From: Syntrophaceae bacterium UBA2188
Lineage (GTDB): Bacteria > Desulfobacterota > BSN033 > UBA1163
NCBI GenBank assembly: GCA_002327985.1
Contig: DCVM01000044.1
Span: 8,485 to 24,418 of the forward strand
Length of the DNA stretch: 15,934 nucleotides
Direction: 5' to 3'
A program made the position numbers and the translations under genes. Shown piece by piece: positions 1 through 5,922 of this stretch (the first letter of the stretch is position 1; every line of letters begins with the position of its first letter). A model generated the notes under the pieces. The model made no database searches. It was not told where the DNA came from and saw only the letters and a list, made by a program, of their open reading frames with translations.

Positions 1-431
1 ACGACCAAATCATATTTAGAACTCTCGACCATGTCCAAAATATAGCTGAGCATATACTCTTCTTCAATACCGGGTGCCCCTCCGATGTAGTCAACAAAAT
101 CGTAATCGAGTGTGGTAAAAGAAGATAACACCTCATAGATTTCGGGTCCAAATCTTTCTTTCCATTTTTTCAAAACGGCGTCAGAACTGATTTCAATTCC
201 ATATAGGTCCTTTGTATTTTTAATGGGTTTTTCCTGATCGCCGATATCCATCTCAAAAATATCAGAAAGGGATGGAGTGGGATCACTTGAAATGATTAAT
301 GTCTTTTTCCCCTGAAGGGAGAAATGAAGAGCAATCGCAGAAGCACAGGTGGTCTTTCCGACACCCCCTTTTCCTCCGATCATGATCAGGCGTTTTTGTT
401 CCTTATCCAGGCGTTTTAATGAAGAATTCAT
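1..431 (-). CDS. ArsA/Get3-family P-loop ATPase (5' part, cut by window edge)
   Basis: The visible 143 residues open with a deviant Walker A loop, GGKGGVGKTT, at about residues 19-28. The motif SSDPTPSLSD follows near residue 50, matching the STDPAHSLSD-type segment of Get3/ArsA proteins. This family comprises soluble dimeric ATPases that undergo large conformational changes on ATP hydrolysis; known members extrude arsenite or deliver tail-anchored membrane proteins. Which job this copy has cannot be told, because the C-terminal half, including any metal-binding cysteines, lies outside the window. The start is the ATG at 429-431, preceded by a good Shine-Dalgarno sequence, AGAGGGG, five bases upstream. 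The gene diverges from the oxidoreductase operon across a 128-base gap. A ParA/MinD-type protein is a less likely alternative, because the SDPxxSLSD segment is characteristic of the ArsA/Get3 branch. Confidence 0.85.
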   Translation of the reverse strand, partial: MNSSLKRLDKEQKRLIMIGGKGGVGKTTCASAIALHFSLQGKKTLIISSDPTPSLSDIFEMDIGDQEKPIKNTKDLYGIEISSDAVLKKWKERFGPEIYEVLSSFTTLDYDFVDYIGGAPGIEEEYMLSYILDMVESSKYDLV

Positions 432-450
432 CACAACCCCTCTAAAGACA

Positions 451-479
451 TTGATTTTAAATATATTAAACTTTATAAT
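451..479 (+). promoter_or_regulatory. sigma-70-like promoter of the oxidoreductase operon
   Basis: TTGATT at 451-456 and a perfect TATAAT at 474-479 are separated by exactly 17 bases. The predicted transcript starts near 486, leaving a leader of about 74 bases before the first gene. No hairpin or riboswitch is obvious in the leader. Confidence 0.6.
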
Positions 480-498
480 AAAATGATTATTTGGTCAA
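472..498 (-). promoter_or_regulatory. possible sigma-70-like promoter for the ArsA-like gene
   Basis: On the minus strand a TTGACC hexamer (493-498) is followed by TATAAA (472-477) with a short 15-base spacer, or by TAAAGT with a 17-base spacer. The -10 region overlaps that of the divergent plus-strand promoter, so the two could compete for polymerase. The region is A+T-rich, so chance matches are likely. Confidence 0.35.
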
Positions 499-548
499 GA
501 TATTCAATTAAAGTCTTTGGTTAAAAGGGTAGGGCAAGGATGCCTGAT

Positions 549-555
549 GGAGGAG
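549..555 (+). promoter_or_regulatory. ribosome binding site deciding a TTG start
   Basis: GGAGGAG lies 4 bases before the TTG at 560 but 16 bases before the first in-frame ATG at 572. This favours the TTG start for the ferredoxin subunit. Confidence 0.6.
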
Positions 556-559
556 AATT

Positions 560-790
560 TTGGCATCAGGGATGATTGAAATCGATTCAGAATTATGTAA
601 AGACTGTAAATTATGTATTTCTGTTTGCCCTCATCATTTGATCGAATCTTCTGATCGAATGAATCAAAAGGGGTATTGCTCTGCTGTTTTTATTGAAAAA
701 CCTTTGAAAAAAGAGGGTAGGAAATGTACGGGATGTGGCCTCTGCGCTATTATCTGCCCAGAAATTGCCATTGAGGTGTATCGTGCCTAA
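560..790 (+). CDS. 2-oxoacid:ferredoxin oxidoreductase, delta (2x[4Fe-4S] ferredoxin) subunit
   Basis: This 76-residue protein carries two complete CxxCxxCxxxCP motifs, with cysteines 13, 16, 19, 23 and 56, 59, 62, 66. It should bind two [4Fe-4S] clusters. In four-subunit 2-oxoacid oxidoreductases this subunit passes electrons from the thiamine/iron-sulfur core to external ferredoxin in the cytoplasm. The job is assigned from its position directly in front of the alpha, beta and gamma genes, because the sequence alone would fit any bacterial-type ferredoxin. Its end overlaps the start of the alpha gene by eight bases, a sign of translational coupling. The first in-frame start is TTG, with a strong Shine-Dalgarno close by; an ATG four codons later is possible but badly spaced. 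Confidence 0.88.
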   Translation: MASGMIEIDSELCKDCKLCISVCPHHLIESSDRMNQKGYCSAVFIEKPLKKEGRKCTGCGLCAIICPEIAIEVYRA

Positions 791-1853
791 GGTTTTGATG
801 CGTGGGAATCATGTTGTCGGTGAAGCTGCTGTTCGGGCGGGATGCCGTTTTTACTTTGGGTACCCTATCACCCCACAGAATGAGGTTCCTGAATATATGT
901 CGGAAAGGCTCTCTAAGGTGGAAGGAGGGGTTTTCATCCAGGCTGAAAGCGAGGTTGCCTCGATCCACATGGTCATCGGTGCCAGCATGGCTGGGGGAAG
1001 AGCGATGACCTCCTCATCAGGACCAGGAATCAGTCTCAAACAGGAAGGCATTTCTTTCCTCTCTGCCTTGGAGCTACCTGCAGTCATCGTCAATATGAGC
1101 CGGGGAGGTCCAGGTCTGGGAAATATTGCTCCATCTCAATCTGATTATTTTCAAGCTACGAGAGGAGGGGGGCACGGAGATTACCGAAATATTGTCCTGG
1201 CCCCCAACTCGTGTCAGGAACTTGCCGACTTAACCTATGAGGCCTTCAATCTTGCAGATAAATACAGGACCCCTGTTATTATCCTGGGAGACGGGATGCT
1301 CGGGCAGATGATGGAACCTGTTGAATTACCCCCTGAGGTTCAAATCAAAAAGCTTCCTCATAAAGATTGGACCCTCACGGGTGCCAAAGGAAGGCCCAGT
1401 CGATTTCTCCGATCCCTCATTTTAGACCCCTTTGAAGAAGAAGAGCATAACTGGAAGTTGATGAGGAAATATGAAAGGATTACCAAAGAAGAGGTGAGAT
1501 GGGAAACTTCTTTTGCCGATGACTCGAAACTGATGGTGGTTGCCTTTGGGATTGCCGCCAGGATAGCCAAAGGGGCGATCAAAAGGCTACGAGACGAAGG
1601 GATGAAAATAGGGATCATCCGCCCCATTTCTCTTTGGCCTTTTCCCTATAAGGCGATTAAGGAATTAACGAAAAAAGTAAAGCACTTCTTTGTGTTTGAA
1701 ATGAATATGGGTCAAATGTTGGAAGATGTCAAATTAGCCCTTGAAGGAAACGGAGAAGTTCATTTTTATGGAAGACCGGGTGGGATTATTCTTACCCCGT
1801 TAGAAGTTTCGAGGGTCATCTCCAGTTACTATTATCAAAAGAGGTTAGGGTAA
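783..1853 (+). CDS. vorB: 2-oxoacid:ferredoxin oxidoreductase, alpha subunit (VorB/KorA family)
   Basis: This 356-residue protein has the pyrimidine-binding and transketolase-type domains of the alpha subunit. It starts with the family's PKVLM-G-N segment, then has YPITP at residues 27-31, a SSGPGISLKQEG segment, and a GPGLGNIAPSQSDYFQATRG stretch around residue 130. Such enzymes oxidatively decarboxylate a 2-oxoacid to the acyl-CoA while reducing ferredoxin, or run in reverse. Overall likeness is to VorB-type subunits, named for branched-chain 2-oxoacids, but 2-oxoglutarate or aryl-pyruvate substrates cannot be excluded by eye. I chose the GTG at 783 because GAGGT sits five bases upstream and the N-terminus then fits the family. 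The reading frame stays open further upstream, to 735 and beyond, but only by running into the ferredoxin gene in another frame. Confidence 0.93.
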   Translation: MPKVLMRGNHVVGEAAVRAGCRFYFGYPITPQNEVPEYMSERLSKVEGGVFIQAESEVASIHMVIGASMAGGRAMTSSSGPGISLKQEGISFLSALELPAVIVNMSRGGPGLGNIAPSQSDYFQATRGGGHGDYRNIVLAPNSCQELADLTYEAFNLADKYRTPVIILGDGMLGQMMEPVELPPEVQIKKLPHKDWTLTGAKGRPSRFLRSLILDPFEEEEHNWKLMRKYERITKEEVRWETSFADDSKLMVVAFGIAARIAKGAIKRLRDEGMKIGIIRPISLWPFPYKAIKELTKKVKHFFVFEMNMGQMLEDVKLALEGNGEVHFYGRPGGIILTPLEVSRVISSYYYQKRLG

Positions 1854-1858
1854 TTTAG

Positions 1859-2617
1859 ATGAAAAAGATATTTTCCAGGCCAAAATCTCTCAAGAGAACA
1901 CCCTTCCACTATTGCCCGGGATGCGGCCACAGCATTCTACACCGAATCATCGGAGAGGTGATCGATGAGATGAACCTCCAGGAGAGAATCATTGGTGTTC
2001 CACCGGCAGGGTGTGCAGTTCTGGCATACTTTTATTTTGATATTGACATGGGGGAAGCCTCCCATGGAAGAGGGGCAGCATTGGCTACCGGGATGAAAAG
2101 GGCGCTGCCGGATCGAGTCATTTTTACTTACCAAGGGGATGGAGATATTGCTGCCATTGGAACAGCCGAAACCATTCATGCCGCCTCCCGGGGAGAAAAC
2201 ATCACTACTATTTTCGTCAACAACGGGGTCTATGGAATGACGGGCGGGCAAATGGCTCCCACAACAATCCTGGGTCAAACTACCACCACTTCTCCAGGAG
2301 GGAGGAATGAGAGAAGGGATGGGTTTCCGATCAATCTCAGCGAAATGCTCGCTGTTGCTAAGGGCAGCGCATATATTGAAAGGACAGCTGTGAATAGCCC
2401 TGCCCATATTTTAAAGACAAAAAAAGCGATTGCCAAAGCCTTTCGCGTCCAACTGGAGGGATATGGGTTTTCCCTCATCGAAGTCTTATCGCCTTGTCCA
2501 ACCAACTGGAAAATGGGATCTGTCGAATCCTGTAAGTGGATCGACGAAGTGATGACTGCTCATTTCCCTCTGGGAGTTTTAAAGGACATCACCGGAGATA
2601 AAAAAGATGCTCATTAA
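1859..2617 (+). CDS. 2-oxoacid:ferredoxin oxidoreductase, beta subunit (thiamine pyrophosphate-binding)
   Basis: The 252-residue protein is the catalytic thiamine-diphosphate subunit. CPGCGH is at residues 19-24. The cofactor motif begins with GDGD at 93-96 and closes with NN at 121-122, about 25 residues later, as in other thiamine enzymes. GMTGGQ follows. Cysteines 19, 22, 51 and 213 match the four-cysteine pattern that in related enzymes holds a proximal [4Fe-4S] cluster near the thiamine. Length is slightly short but within the usual range for KorB/VorA/PorB proteins. It begins five bases after the alpha gene stops and overlaps the gamma gene by 11 bases, so the complex is very probably made stoichiometrically from one transcript. 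Substrate specificity is not visible in the sequence. Confidence 0.94.
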   Translation: MKKIFSRPKSLKRTPFHYCPGCGHSILHRIIGEVIDEMNLQERIIGVPPAGCAVLAYFYFDIDMGEASHGRGAALATGMKRALPDRVIFTYQGDGDIAAIGTAETIHAASRGENITTIFVNNGVYGMTGGQMAPTTILGQTTTTSPGGRNERRDGFPINLSEMLAVAKGSAYIERTAVNSPAHILKTKKAIAKAFRVQLEGYGFSLIEVLSPCPTNWKMGSVESCKWIDEVMTAHFPLGVLKDITGDKKDAH

Positions 2618-3143
2618 GACCGTTTTTTCTGGTTTTGGCGGCCAAGGAGTCATCATGATGGGTTATCTCCTGGCCACTGCGGGGATGTATGAAGAGAAAA
2701 ATGTGACCTGCTTACCTTCTTATGGAGCCGAGGTAAGAGGTGGAACTGCCAATTGCACAGTCGTCATCTCAACAGAGGAGATTGCATCCCCAGTGGCCTC
2801 GGAGCCAGAATTTGCCGTTCTGATGAATAACCCATCCTTGTTTCGTTTTCAGAATCAGGTTCAATCCGGAGGAACCATTTTTTTAAATTCAAGCATGATC
2901 GAGTCAAGGCCTATTCGAGGGGATTTGGAAATTTATGAAGTCCCGGTGAATGACCTCGCCAAGAAGCTTTCTGGAAACAAAGGTTCGAATATCATTATGT
3001 TGGGGGCGTTTATTAAAAAAACAGGGGTGGTCTCTTTCGAGACGATGACGCACGCTCTTAAAGAAATCTTCGGTGCTAAAAATCCTTCGATTTTCAAGTC
3101 CAACAAGGCTGCTTTGCAATTGGGATACGATTATTTAGATTAA
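2607..3143 (+). CDS. 2-oxoacid:ferredoxin oxidoreductase, gamma subunit
   Basis: This 178-residue protein has the gamma-subunit signatures GFGGQGV at residues 9-15 and YGAEVRGGTAN near residues 39-49. The domain binds the CoA substrate and sits over the active site of the alpha/beta core in characterised pyruvate and 2-oxoglutarate oxidoreductases. It overlaps the end of the beta gene by 11 bases in a different frame, which indicates translational coupling. It completes a delta-alpha-beta-gamma set in which each function is a separate polypeptide. No residue of the recognised motifs is missing, and the length is normal for the family. Confidence 0.93.
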   Translation: MLIKTVFSGFGGQGVIMMGYLLATAGMYEEKNVTCLPSYGAEVRGGTANCTVVISTEEIASPVASEPEFAVLMNNPSLFRFQNQVQSGGTIFLNSSMIESRPIRGDLEIYEVPVNDLAKKLSGNKGSNIIMLGAFIKKTGVVSFETMTHALKEIFGAKNPSIFKSNKAALQLGYDYLD

Positions 3144-3144
3144 T

Positions 3145-3175
3145 ACCAGCGACGATGAACAATGAACGATAAACG
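3145..3175 (+). repeat. dispersed repeat, copy upstream of the ACT gene
   Basis: This copy begins ACCAGCGACG and ends CGATAAACG. The same two end blocks, ACCAGCG and CGATAAACG, occur on the opposite strand at 3725-3747, so degenerate inverted copies flank the ACT gene. The interior holds two ATGAAC units, at 3155-3160 and 3162-3167. Confidence 0.5.
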
Positions 3176-3200
3176 AAAAAAAAGGATGGTGTGAAATGTC

Positions 3201-3227
3201 CATTGTTCATGGTATTTTGTTCATGGT
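3201..3227 (+). repeat. GTTCATGGT direct repeat and inverted arm
   Basis: GTTCATGGT occurs twice, at 3205-3213 and 3219-3227, 14 bases apart. CATTGTTCAT at 3201-3210 is the exact reverse complement of 3155-3164, so a 10-base-pair stem with a 36-base loop could form in the gap before the ACT gene. It may be a dispersed-repeat remnant or a regulatory site. Confidence 0.5.
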
Positions 3228-3236
3228 TTGGGTAAA

Positions 3237-3245
3237 AGGAGGAGG
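3237..3245 (+). promoter_or_regulatory. ribosome binding site of the ACT gene
   Basis: AGGAGGAGG directly precedes the ATG at 3249, with six bases between its AGGAGG core and the start. It lies downstream of the alternative TTG at 3228, which it therefore rules out. Confidence 0.75.
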
Positions 3246-3248
3246 CCA

Positions 3249-3674
3249 ATGCCTGTCAAACAAATTTCTGTCAGTTTGGAAAATGTTCCCGGGAAACTCT
3301 CTGAGGTGAGTGAATATTTAGGCGAAAATGGCATCAACATCATTGCCTTGAGTGTTGCCGACACCGCAGATATCAGTGCCATTCGATTTGTGCCCAACGA
3401 TCCAGAAAAAGCAGCCAATGTCTTGAAAAGCCATGGTTATTCGATCAAAATGACCGAGGTGTTGGCAGTCGAGACACCTAACCATCCCGGAGGTTTAAAC
3501 GCTGTTTTAAAACCGCTCAAAGATGTTTCCATTAATGTCAATTATCTCTATACCTGCCTTGGTACGGGAGAAAAGACAGTGCTTATTGTGGGTGTGGATA
3601 AAATGGAAGAAGCAACCCAGGTTTTAAAGAAAAACTGGGTTCATATGTATGACGAGGATCTATATCGGTTGTAA
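3249..3674 (+). CDS. tandem ACT-domain protein
   Basis: The 141-residue protein consists of two ACT-type halves, with no other domain. The first begins ISVSLENVPGKLSEVSEYL at about residues 6-24 and continues INIIALSV. The second begins at about residue 73 with NHPGGLNAVLKPLKDVSINV. Both have the beta-alpha-beta-beta-alpha-beta outline and the V-P/H-P-G-x-L turn that in other ACT domains forms a ligand-binding loop, usually for an amino acid. Stand-alone double-ACT proteins of this kind commonly sit beside 2-oxoacid:ferredoxin oxidoreductase or phenylacetate-CoA ligase genes. A role in sensing amino acids for the operon upstream is inferred from that association and from co-direction. The repeat-rich 105-base gap before it leaves open whether it is always co-transcribed. 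Confidence 0.85.
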   Translation: MPVKQISVSLENVPGKLSEVSEYLGENGINIIALSVADTADISAIRFVPNDPEKAANVLKSHGYSIKMTEVLAVETPNHPGGLNAVLKPLKDVSINVNYLYTCLGTGEKTVLIVGVDKMEEATQVLKKNWVHMYDEDLYRL

Positions 3675-3724
3675 TAGGTCACTGGACACAGGTTAAGGTT
3701 AGGAAGCCCGTTTGTGTTATACAT

Positions 3725-3747
3725 CGTTTATCGGTAACGACGCTGGT
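3725..3747 (-). repeat. dispersed repeat, copy downstream of the ACT gene
   Basis: Read on the minus strand this begins ACCAGCG and ends CGATAAACG, as at 3145-3175. Its part at 3726-3740 also matches the minus-strand reading of 14761-14775 at 14 of 15 positions. It therefore links the repeats around the ACT gene with the one before dnaJ. Confidence 0.55.
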
Positions 3748-3770
3748 ATCGAAACCCGAAACTCGAAAAG

Positions 3771-3815
3771 CGAGGCTCGAGTATCCCACATCTATTAACA
3801 AGCCTCGATACGAGC
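3771..3815. repeat. imperfect inverted repeat between convergent genes
   Basis: CGAGGCT (3771-3777) pairs with AGCCTCG (3801-3807). Alternatively, GCTCGAGTATC (3775-3785) pairs with GATACGAGC (3807-3815) with a two-base bulge. It lies between convergent gene ends and could stop transcription from either side, but it lacks an adjoining run of T. Confidence 0.4.
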
Positions 3816-3817
3816 TT

Positions 3818-3839
3818 CGGCAACGACAAACGTTAATTT
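3818..3839. repeat. 22-nt repeat, inverted partner of 14748-14769
   Basis: All 22 bases are the exact reverse complement of 14748-14769; the core is CGGCAACGACAAACGTTAAT. A match of this length is not expected by chance in 16 kb. The function is unknown. Confidence 0.8.
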
Positions 3840-3870
3840 TCCGCGCTGACTATCCTTTTTTTATAGGTGG

Positions 3871-4719
3871 TCAGGCATAGCTATGGAGTCCTGAAATAAT
3901 ATAGTTGACGCCAAAATAAGTGAACAGGACTGCTGTAAATCCGACAATGGAGAGAATGGCGGTCTTCTTCCCCCTCCAATCTCTTGTTAAACGAGCGTGT
4001 AAAAAAGCAGCATAGACAAACCAGGTGATCAGAGACCAGGTCTCTTTGGGATCCCAACTCCAATAACTCCCCCAGGCATAATTCGCCCAGGCAGCTCCTG
4101 TCACGATCCCCAACGTTAACATAGGGAAGCCGATCACGATGGATTTATAATTGATTTCATCAAGGACCACCGTCGAGGGCATCCATTTCGAATTTCCTTC
4201 TTTTTGACTATTTTTTCTATCTTGAATTAAATAGAGGATGCTGATCCCAAAGGATACGGCAAAAGCAGCATATCCAAAAAAACAGGTGGTGACATGGATG
4301 GTCAGCCAATTGCTCTGGAGAGCAGGCATCAGAGGGGTGATCTTGGCGTTAATACCGGGGAAGATAGAGGTCAAAGCGATCGCCAAAAAAGCAAGGGGAG
4401 TGATAAAAACCCCTACAATTTTCTGTTGGTATTTGAATTCGAGAATCAGATAGATCAAGACAATGGTCCAGGAAAAGAAGATCAAGGATTCATACATATT
4501 GGATAAAGGGATATAGCCATAACCGGTCTGATGGGTTTCCAACCACCGGAGAACAAGACCTCCCGAATGAATAATGAGTCCAACGATCAAGAGAATGGTG
4601 GAGAGGGTTCCGAGCATTTTATTACGGGAGGCCGTAAAGATGAGATAGCCTAAAAAACAGATAAAGTAAGCGGCCATGGAAATATTAAAAAGGATCGCGC
4701 TTGAAAAAAAGGAATCCAT
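3871..4719 (-). CDS. ccsB: cytochrome c biogenesis protein CcsB (CcsA/ResC type, System II haem handling)
   Basis: This 282-residue integral membrane protein has about eight hydrophobic segments. Its tryptophan-rich WWD segment lies at residues 211-233 and includes GSYWSWDPKETWSLITW. Histidines in NWLTIHVTT (about residue 140), FLHAR (241) and LHSYA (279) flank it as expected. The family carries haem across the cytoplasmic membrane and presents it for attachment to CxxCH motifs of c-type cytochromes. Naming is confused: databases often call this protein CcsB, while papers call it CcsA or ResC. The usual partner, a ResB-like protein, is not in the window, since the next genes on both sides are unrelated. 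A CcmC or CcmF from System I shares the WWD motif, but the length and C-terminal placement favour System II. It is monocistronic here and convergent with the ACT gene. Confidence 0.93.
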   Translation of the reverse strand: MDSFFSSAILFNISMAAYFICFLGYLIFTASRNKMLGTLSTILLIVGLIIHSGGLVLRWLETHQTGYGYIPLSNMYESLIFFSWTIVLIYLILEFKYQQKIVGVFITPLAFLAIALTSIFPGINAKITPLMPALQSNWLTIHVTTCFFGYAAFAVSFGISILYLIQDRKNSQKEGNSKWMPSTVVLDEINYKSIVIGFPMLTLGIVTGAAWANYAWGSYWSWDPKETWSLITWFVYAAFLHARLTRDWRGKKTAILSIVGFTAVLFTYFGVNYIISGLHSYA

Positions 4720-4753
4720 CTCTCTGCTCTAAAAAATAATATAAGGTTTTTTA

Positions 4754-4782
4754 AAAATAACTGATTAAAATTTTAATGTCAA
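4754..4782 (-). promoter_or_regulatory. sigma-70-like promoter of ccsB
   Basis: On the minus strand, a perfect TTGACA (4777-4782) and TATTTT (4754-4759) are 17 bases apart. The transcript would start near 4747 and run about 28 bases to the ATG. The spacer contains a 14-base palindrome, ATTAAAATTTTAAT (4764-4777), that could bind a regulator, though A+T-rich palindromes arise easily by chance. Confidence 0.6.
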
Positions 4783-4844
4783 TTTTATTGTTTATAAAAA
4801 TATGCCAGAATACCCCTCAGCTCTGCTGGGGGGATGAATGGCCT

Positions 4845-4867
4845 CCCTCTCCCCTGGGGGGAGAGGG
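4845..4867. repeat. G/C-rich hairpin 1
   Basis: CCCTCTCCCC (4845-4854) and GGGGAGAGGG (4858-4867) form a perfect 10-base-pair stem with a 3-base loop. The following GTTAGGGTGAGGG resembles the tails of widespread palindromic intergenic repeats. Confidence 0.75.
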
Positions 4868-4911
4868 TTAGGGTGAGGGGGAAATGATCTTATCATCACC
4901 CCCACCTTAAT

Positions 4912-4932
4912 CCTCCCCCATCAAGGGGGAGG
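4912..4932. repeat. G/C-rich hairpin 2
   Basis: CCTCCCCC (4912-4919) and GGGGGAGG (4925-4932) form an 8-base-pair stem with a 5-base loop. On the plus strand it is followed by AAAGTTTTTTAG, so it could act as a terminator on that strand, though no plus-strand gene precedes it. Confidence 0.7.
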
Positions 4933-4955
4933 AAAGTTTTTTAGAGAATTTGATG

Positions 4956-4975
4956 CCCCGCAGCTTGCTGCGGGG
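4956..4975. repeat. G/C-rich hairpin 3 (REP-like palindrome)
   Basis: CCCCGCAGC (4956-4964) and GCTGCGGGG (4967-4975) are perfect arms separated by TT. From memory, this palindrome with TAGTTCA after it resembles a common dispersed intergenic repeat of environmental bacterial genomes; I could not check this. Confidence 0.7.
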
Positions 4976-5144
4976 TAGTTCACTAAGAAAGTAATTCATC
5001 ACTGGGTCGTGGGGAAGGTCCGATGATCCGGCAGGAATTCCTCCAAAATTCTTATCAAGCAGGAATCCCCACCGTCTCTTGAGAAAAATCCACGGGAAAG
5101 TGATGCATGAAATGGGAAAGGAAGGAGAGGGACCTAAGAGGGGT

Positions 5145-5903
5145 CTATTTTTTTTCAACCACCTTTTCTTTTTTTAAGGGAGTGGAGGTAGGCATCGCTT
5201 TTTTCTTCTTTTGAGTTTTTTCGGAGAGTTGGATTTTGTAGGTGGCCTTGAGTAGCAGCACCCCATCGTCCTTATGCCGGTGGATGAACTCCTCCATGTC
5301 AGAATATTCCTGACCTTTGAAAAGATGACGGCAATTCCGCAATAGATACATTAAATGAAGGTCATCGATTTTATAATAGACTTCGAGGGGATGTTGAGAT
5401 TCCTCGGGAATCCTTTCTAAATCTTTAAGATCGATGTCTTCGGCAATCGCATGATACAATTTAAGAAAGGCACCAATTTTATTCTGAGAAAGGGGAGATT
5501 TCCATTCCCTTTTTAATTGTTTGGAGATTTCTTCCGATTGAATTTCAAGGGCATCACATTTCAAGGCATAGTCCCCGTCAAAGAGCTGGTATCTTAAAGG
5601 TTCATCAATGCTCTCTCTAAATTTTTTTATTACAAATTTCTCTTTTCCATTAGTGGCCTTGAAAAAAGAGGTTTTAACCGGTTCAGAATAGGCCTTTTCG
5701 CTGACCCAAGAGTCTTCTATGATTTTTAGATTCTCTAATCGGTGTCCATGATGATGGATTAAAAAGTTTTGAAAATCATCACATGCAATGGTTCGAAAAT
5801 TCTCGGAGGAACGCCCGGAATCCAATTCGTATTCCGGGTATTGGTCAAAAGGTGTTTTCATGAAAAATTCATCACAATTTTTACAACGGATAAGCTGGTT
5901 CAT
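5145..5903 (-). CDS. hypothetical protein with N-terminal Cys/His-rich segment and lysine-rich tail
   Basis: I do not recognise a named family for this 252-residue protein. The N-terminus has CKNC at residues 7-10, then a lone cysteine at 41 followed by HHH at 50-52 and H54. This resembles a zinc ribbon whose second cysteine pair has been reduced, possibly with histidines completing the site. The middle, about residues 70-220, is charged, mostly helical in composition and lacks membrane segments. The last 25 residues are very lysine-rich, as if binding nucleic acid or acidic partners. It starts 19 bases after the HD-GYP gene, behind a GGGAG Shine-Dalgarno, so both are probably on one transcript from the sigma-54-type promoter. 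A role connected with that regulator is inferred from position only. Confidence 0.75.
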   Translation of the reverse strand: MNQLIRCKNCDEFFMKTPFDQYPEYELDSGRSSENFRTIACDDFQNFLIHHHGHRLENLKIIEDSWVSEKAYSEPVKTSFFKATNGKEKFVIKKFRESIDEPLRYQLFDGDYALKCDALEIQSEEISKQLKREWKSPLSQNKIGAFLKLYHAIAEDIDLKDLERIPEESQHPLEVYYKIDDLHLMYLLRNCRHLFKGQEYSDMEEFIHRHKDDGVLLLKATYKIQLSEKTQKKKKAMPTSTPLKKEKVVEKK

Positions 5904-5922
5904 TTAAATCTCCCGGGTCATT

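Larger units (their letters stand above)
4720..5144. other. 425-base non-coding region with hairpin cluster
   Basis: Its right-hand edge carries the ccsB promoter, and the middle holds three G/C-rich hairpins (separate entries) in an otherwise A+T-leaning sequence. The stretch from about 4980 to 5144 shows no convincing gene or RNA. It lies downstream of the minus-strand gene ending at 5145 and upstream of ccsB. Confidence 0.7.

Noticed and set aside
533..545. GGCAAGGATGCC shared by the leader before 560 and the gap before dnaJ (near 14721)
   Set aside because: A 12-base match is expected several times by chance in a sequence of this length, and the flanks do not match.
735..782. Upstream extension of the alpha subunit to 735
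   Set aside because: The extension runs through the ferredoxin gene in another frame. The GTG at 783 has a well-spaced GAGGT and matches the family N-terminus.
3144..3248. CRISPR-like repeat array
   Set aside because: The ATGAAC/GTTCAT units are 6-9 bases long and irregular, with no repeat-spacer periodicity and no cas genes nearby.
4907..5158. 83-residue open frame across the hairpin region, minus strand
   Set aside because: It is a translation of the palindromic repeats (the SELPRSKLRGI stretch is simply the REP-like palindrome read as protein), has no binding site and overlaps the end of the real gene at 5145.
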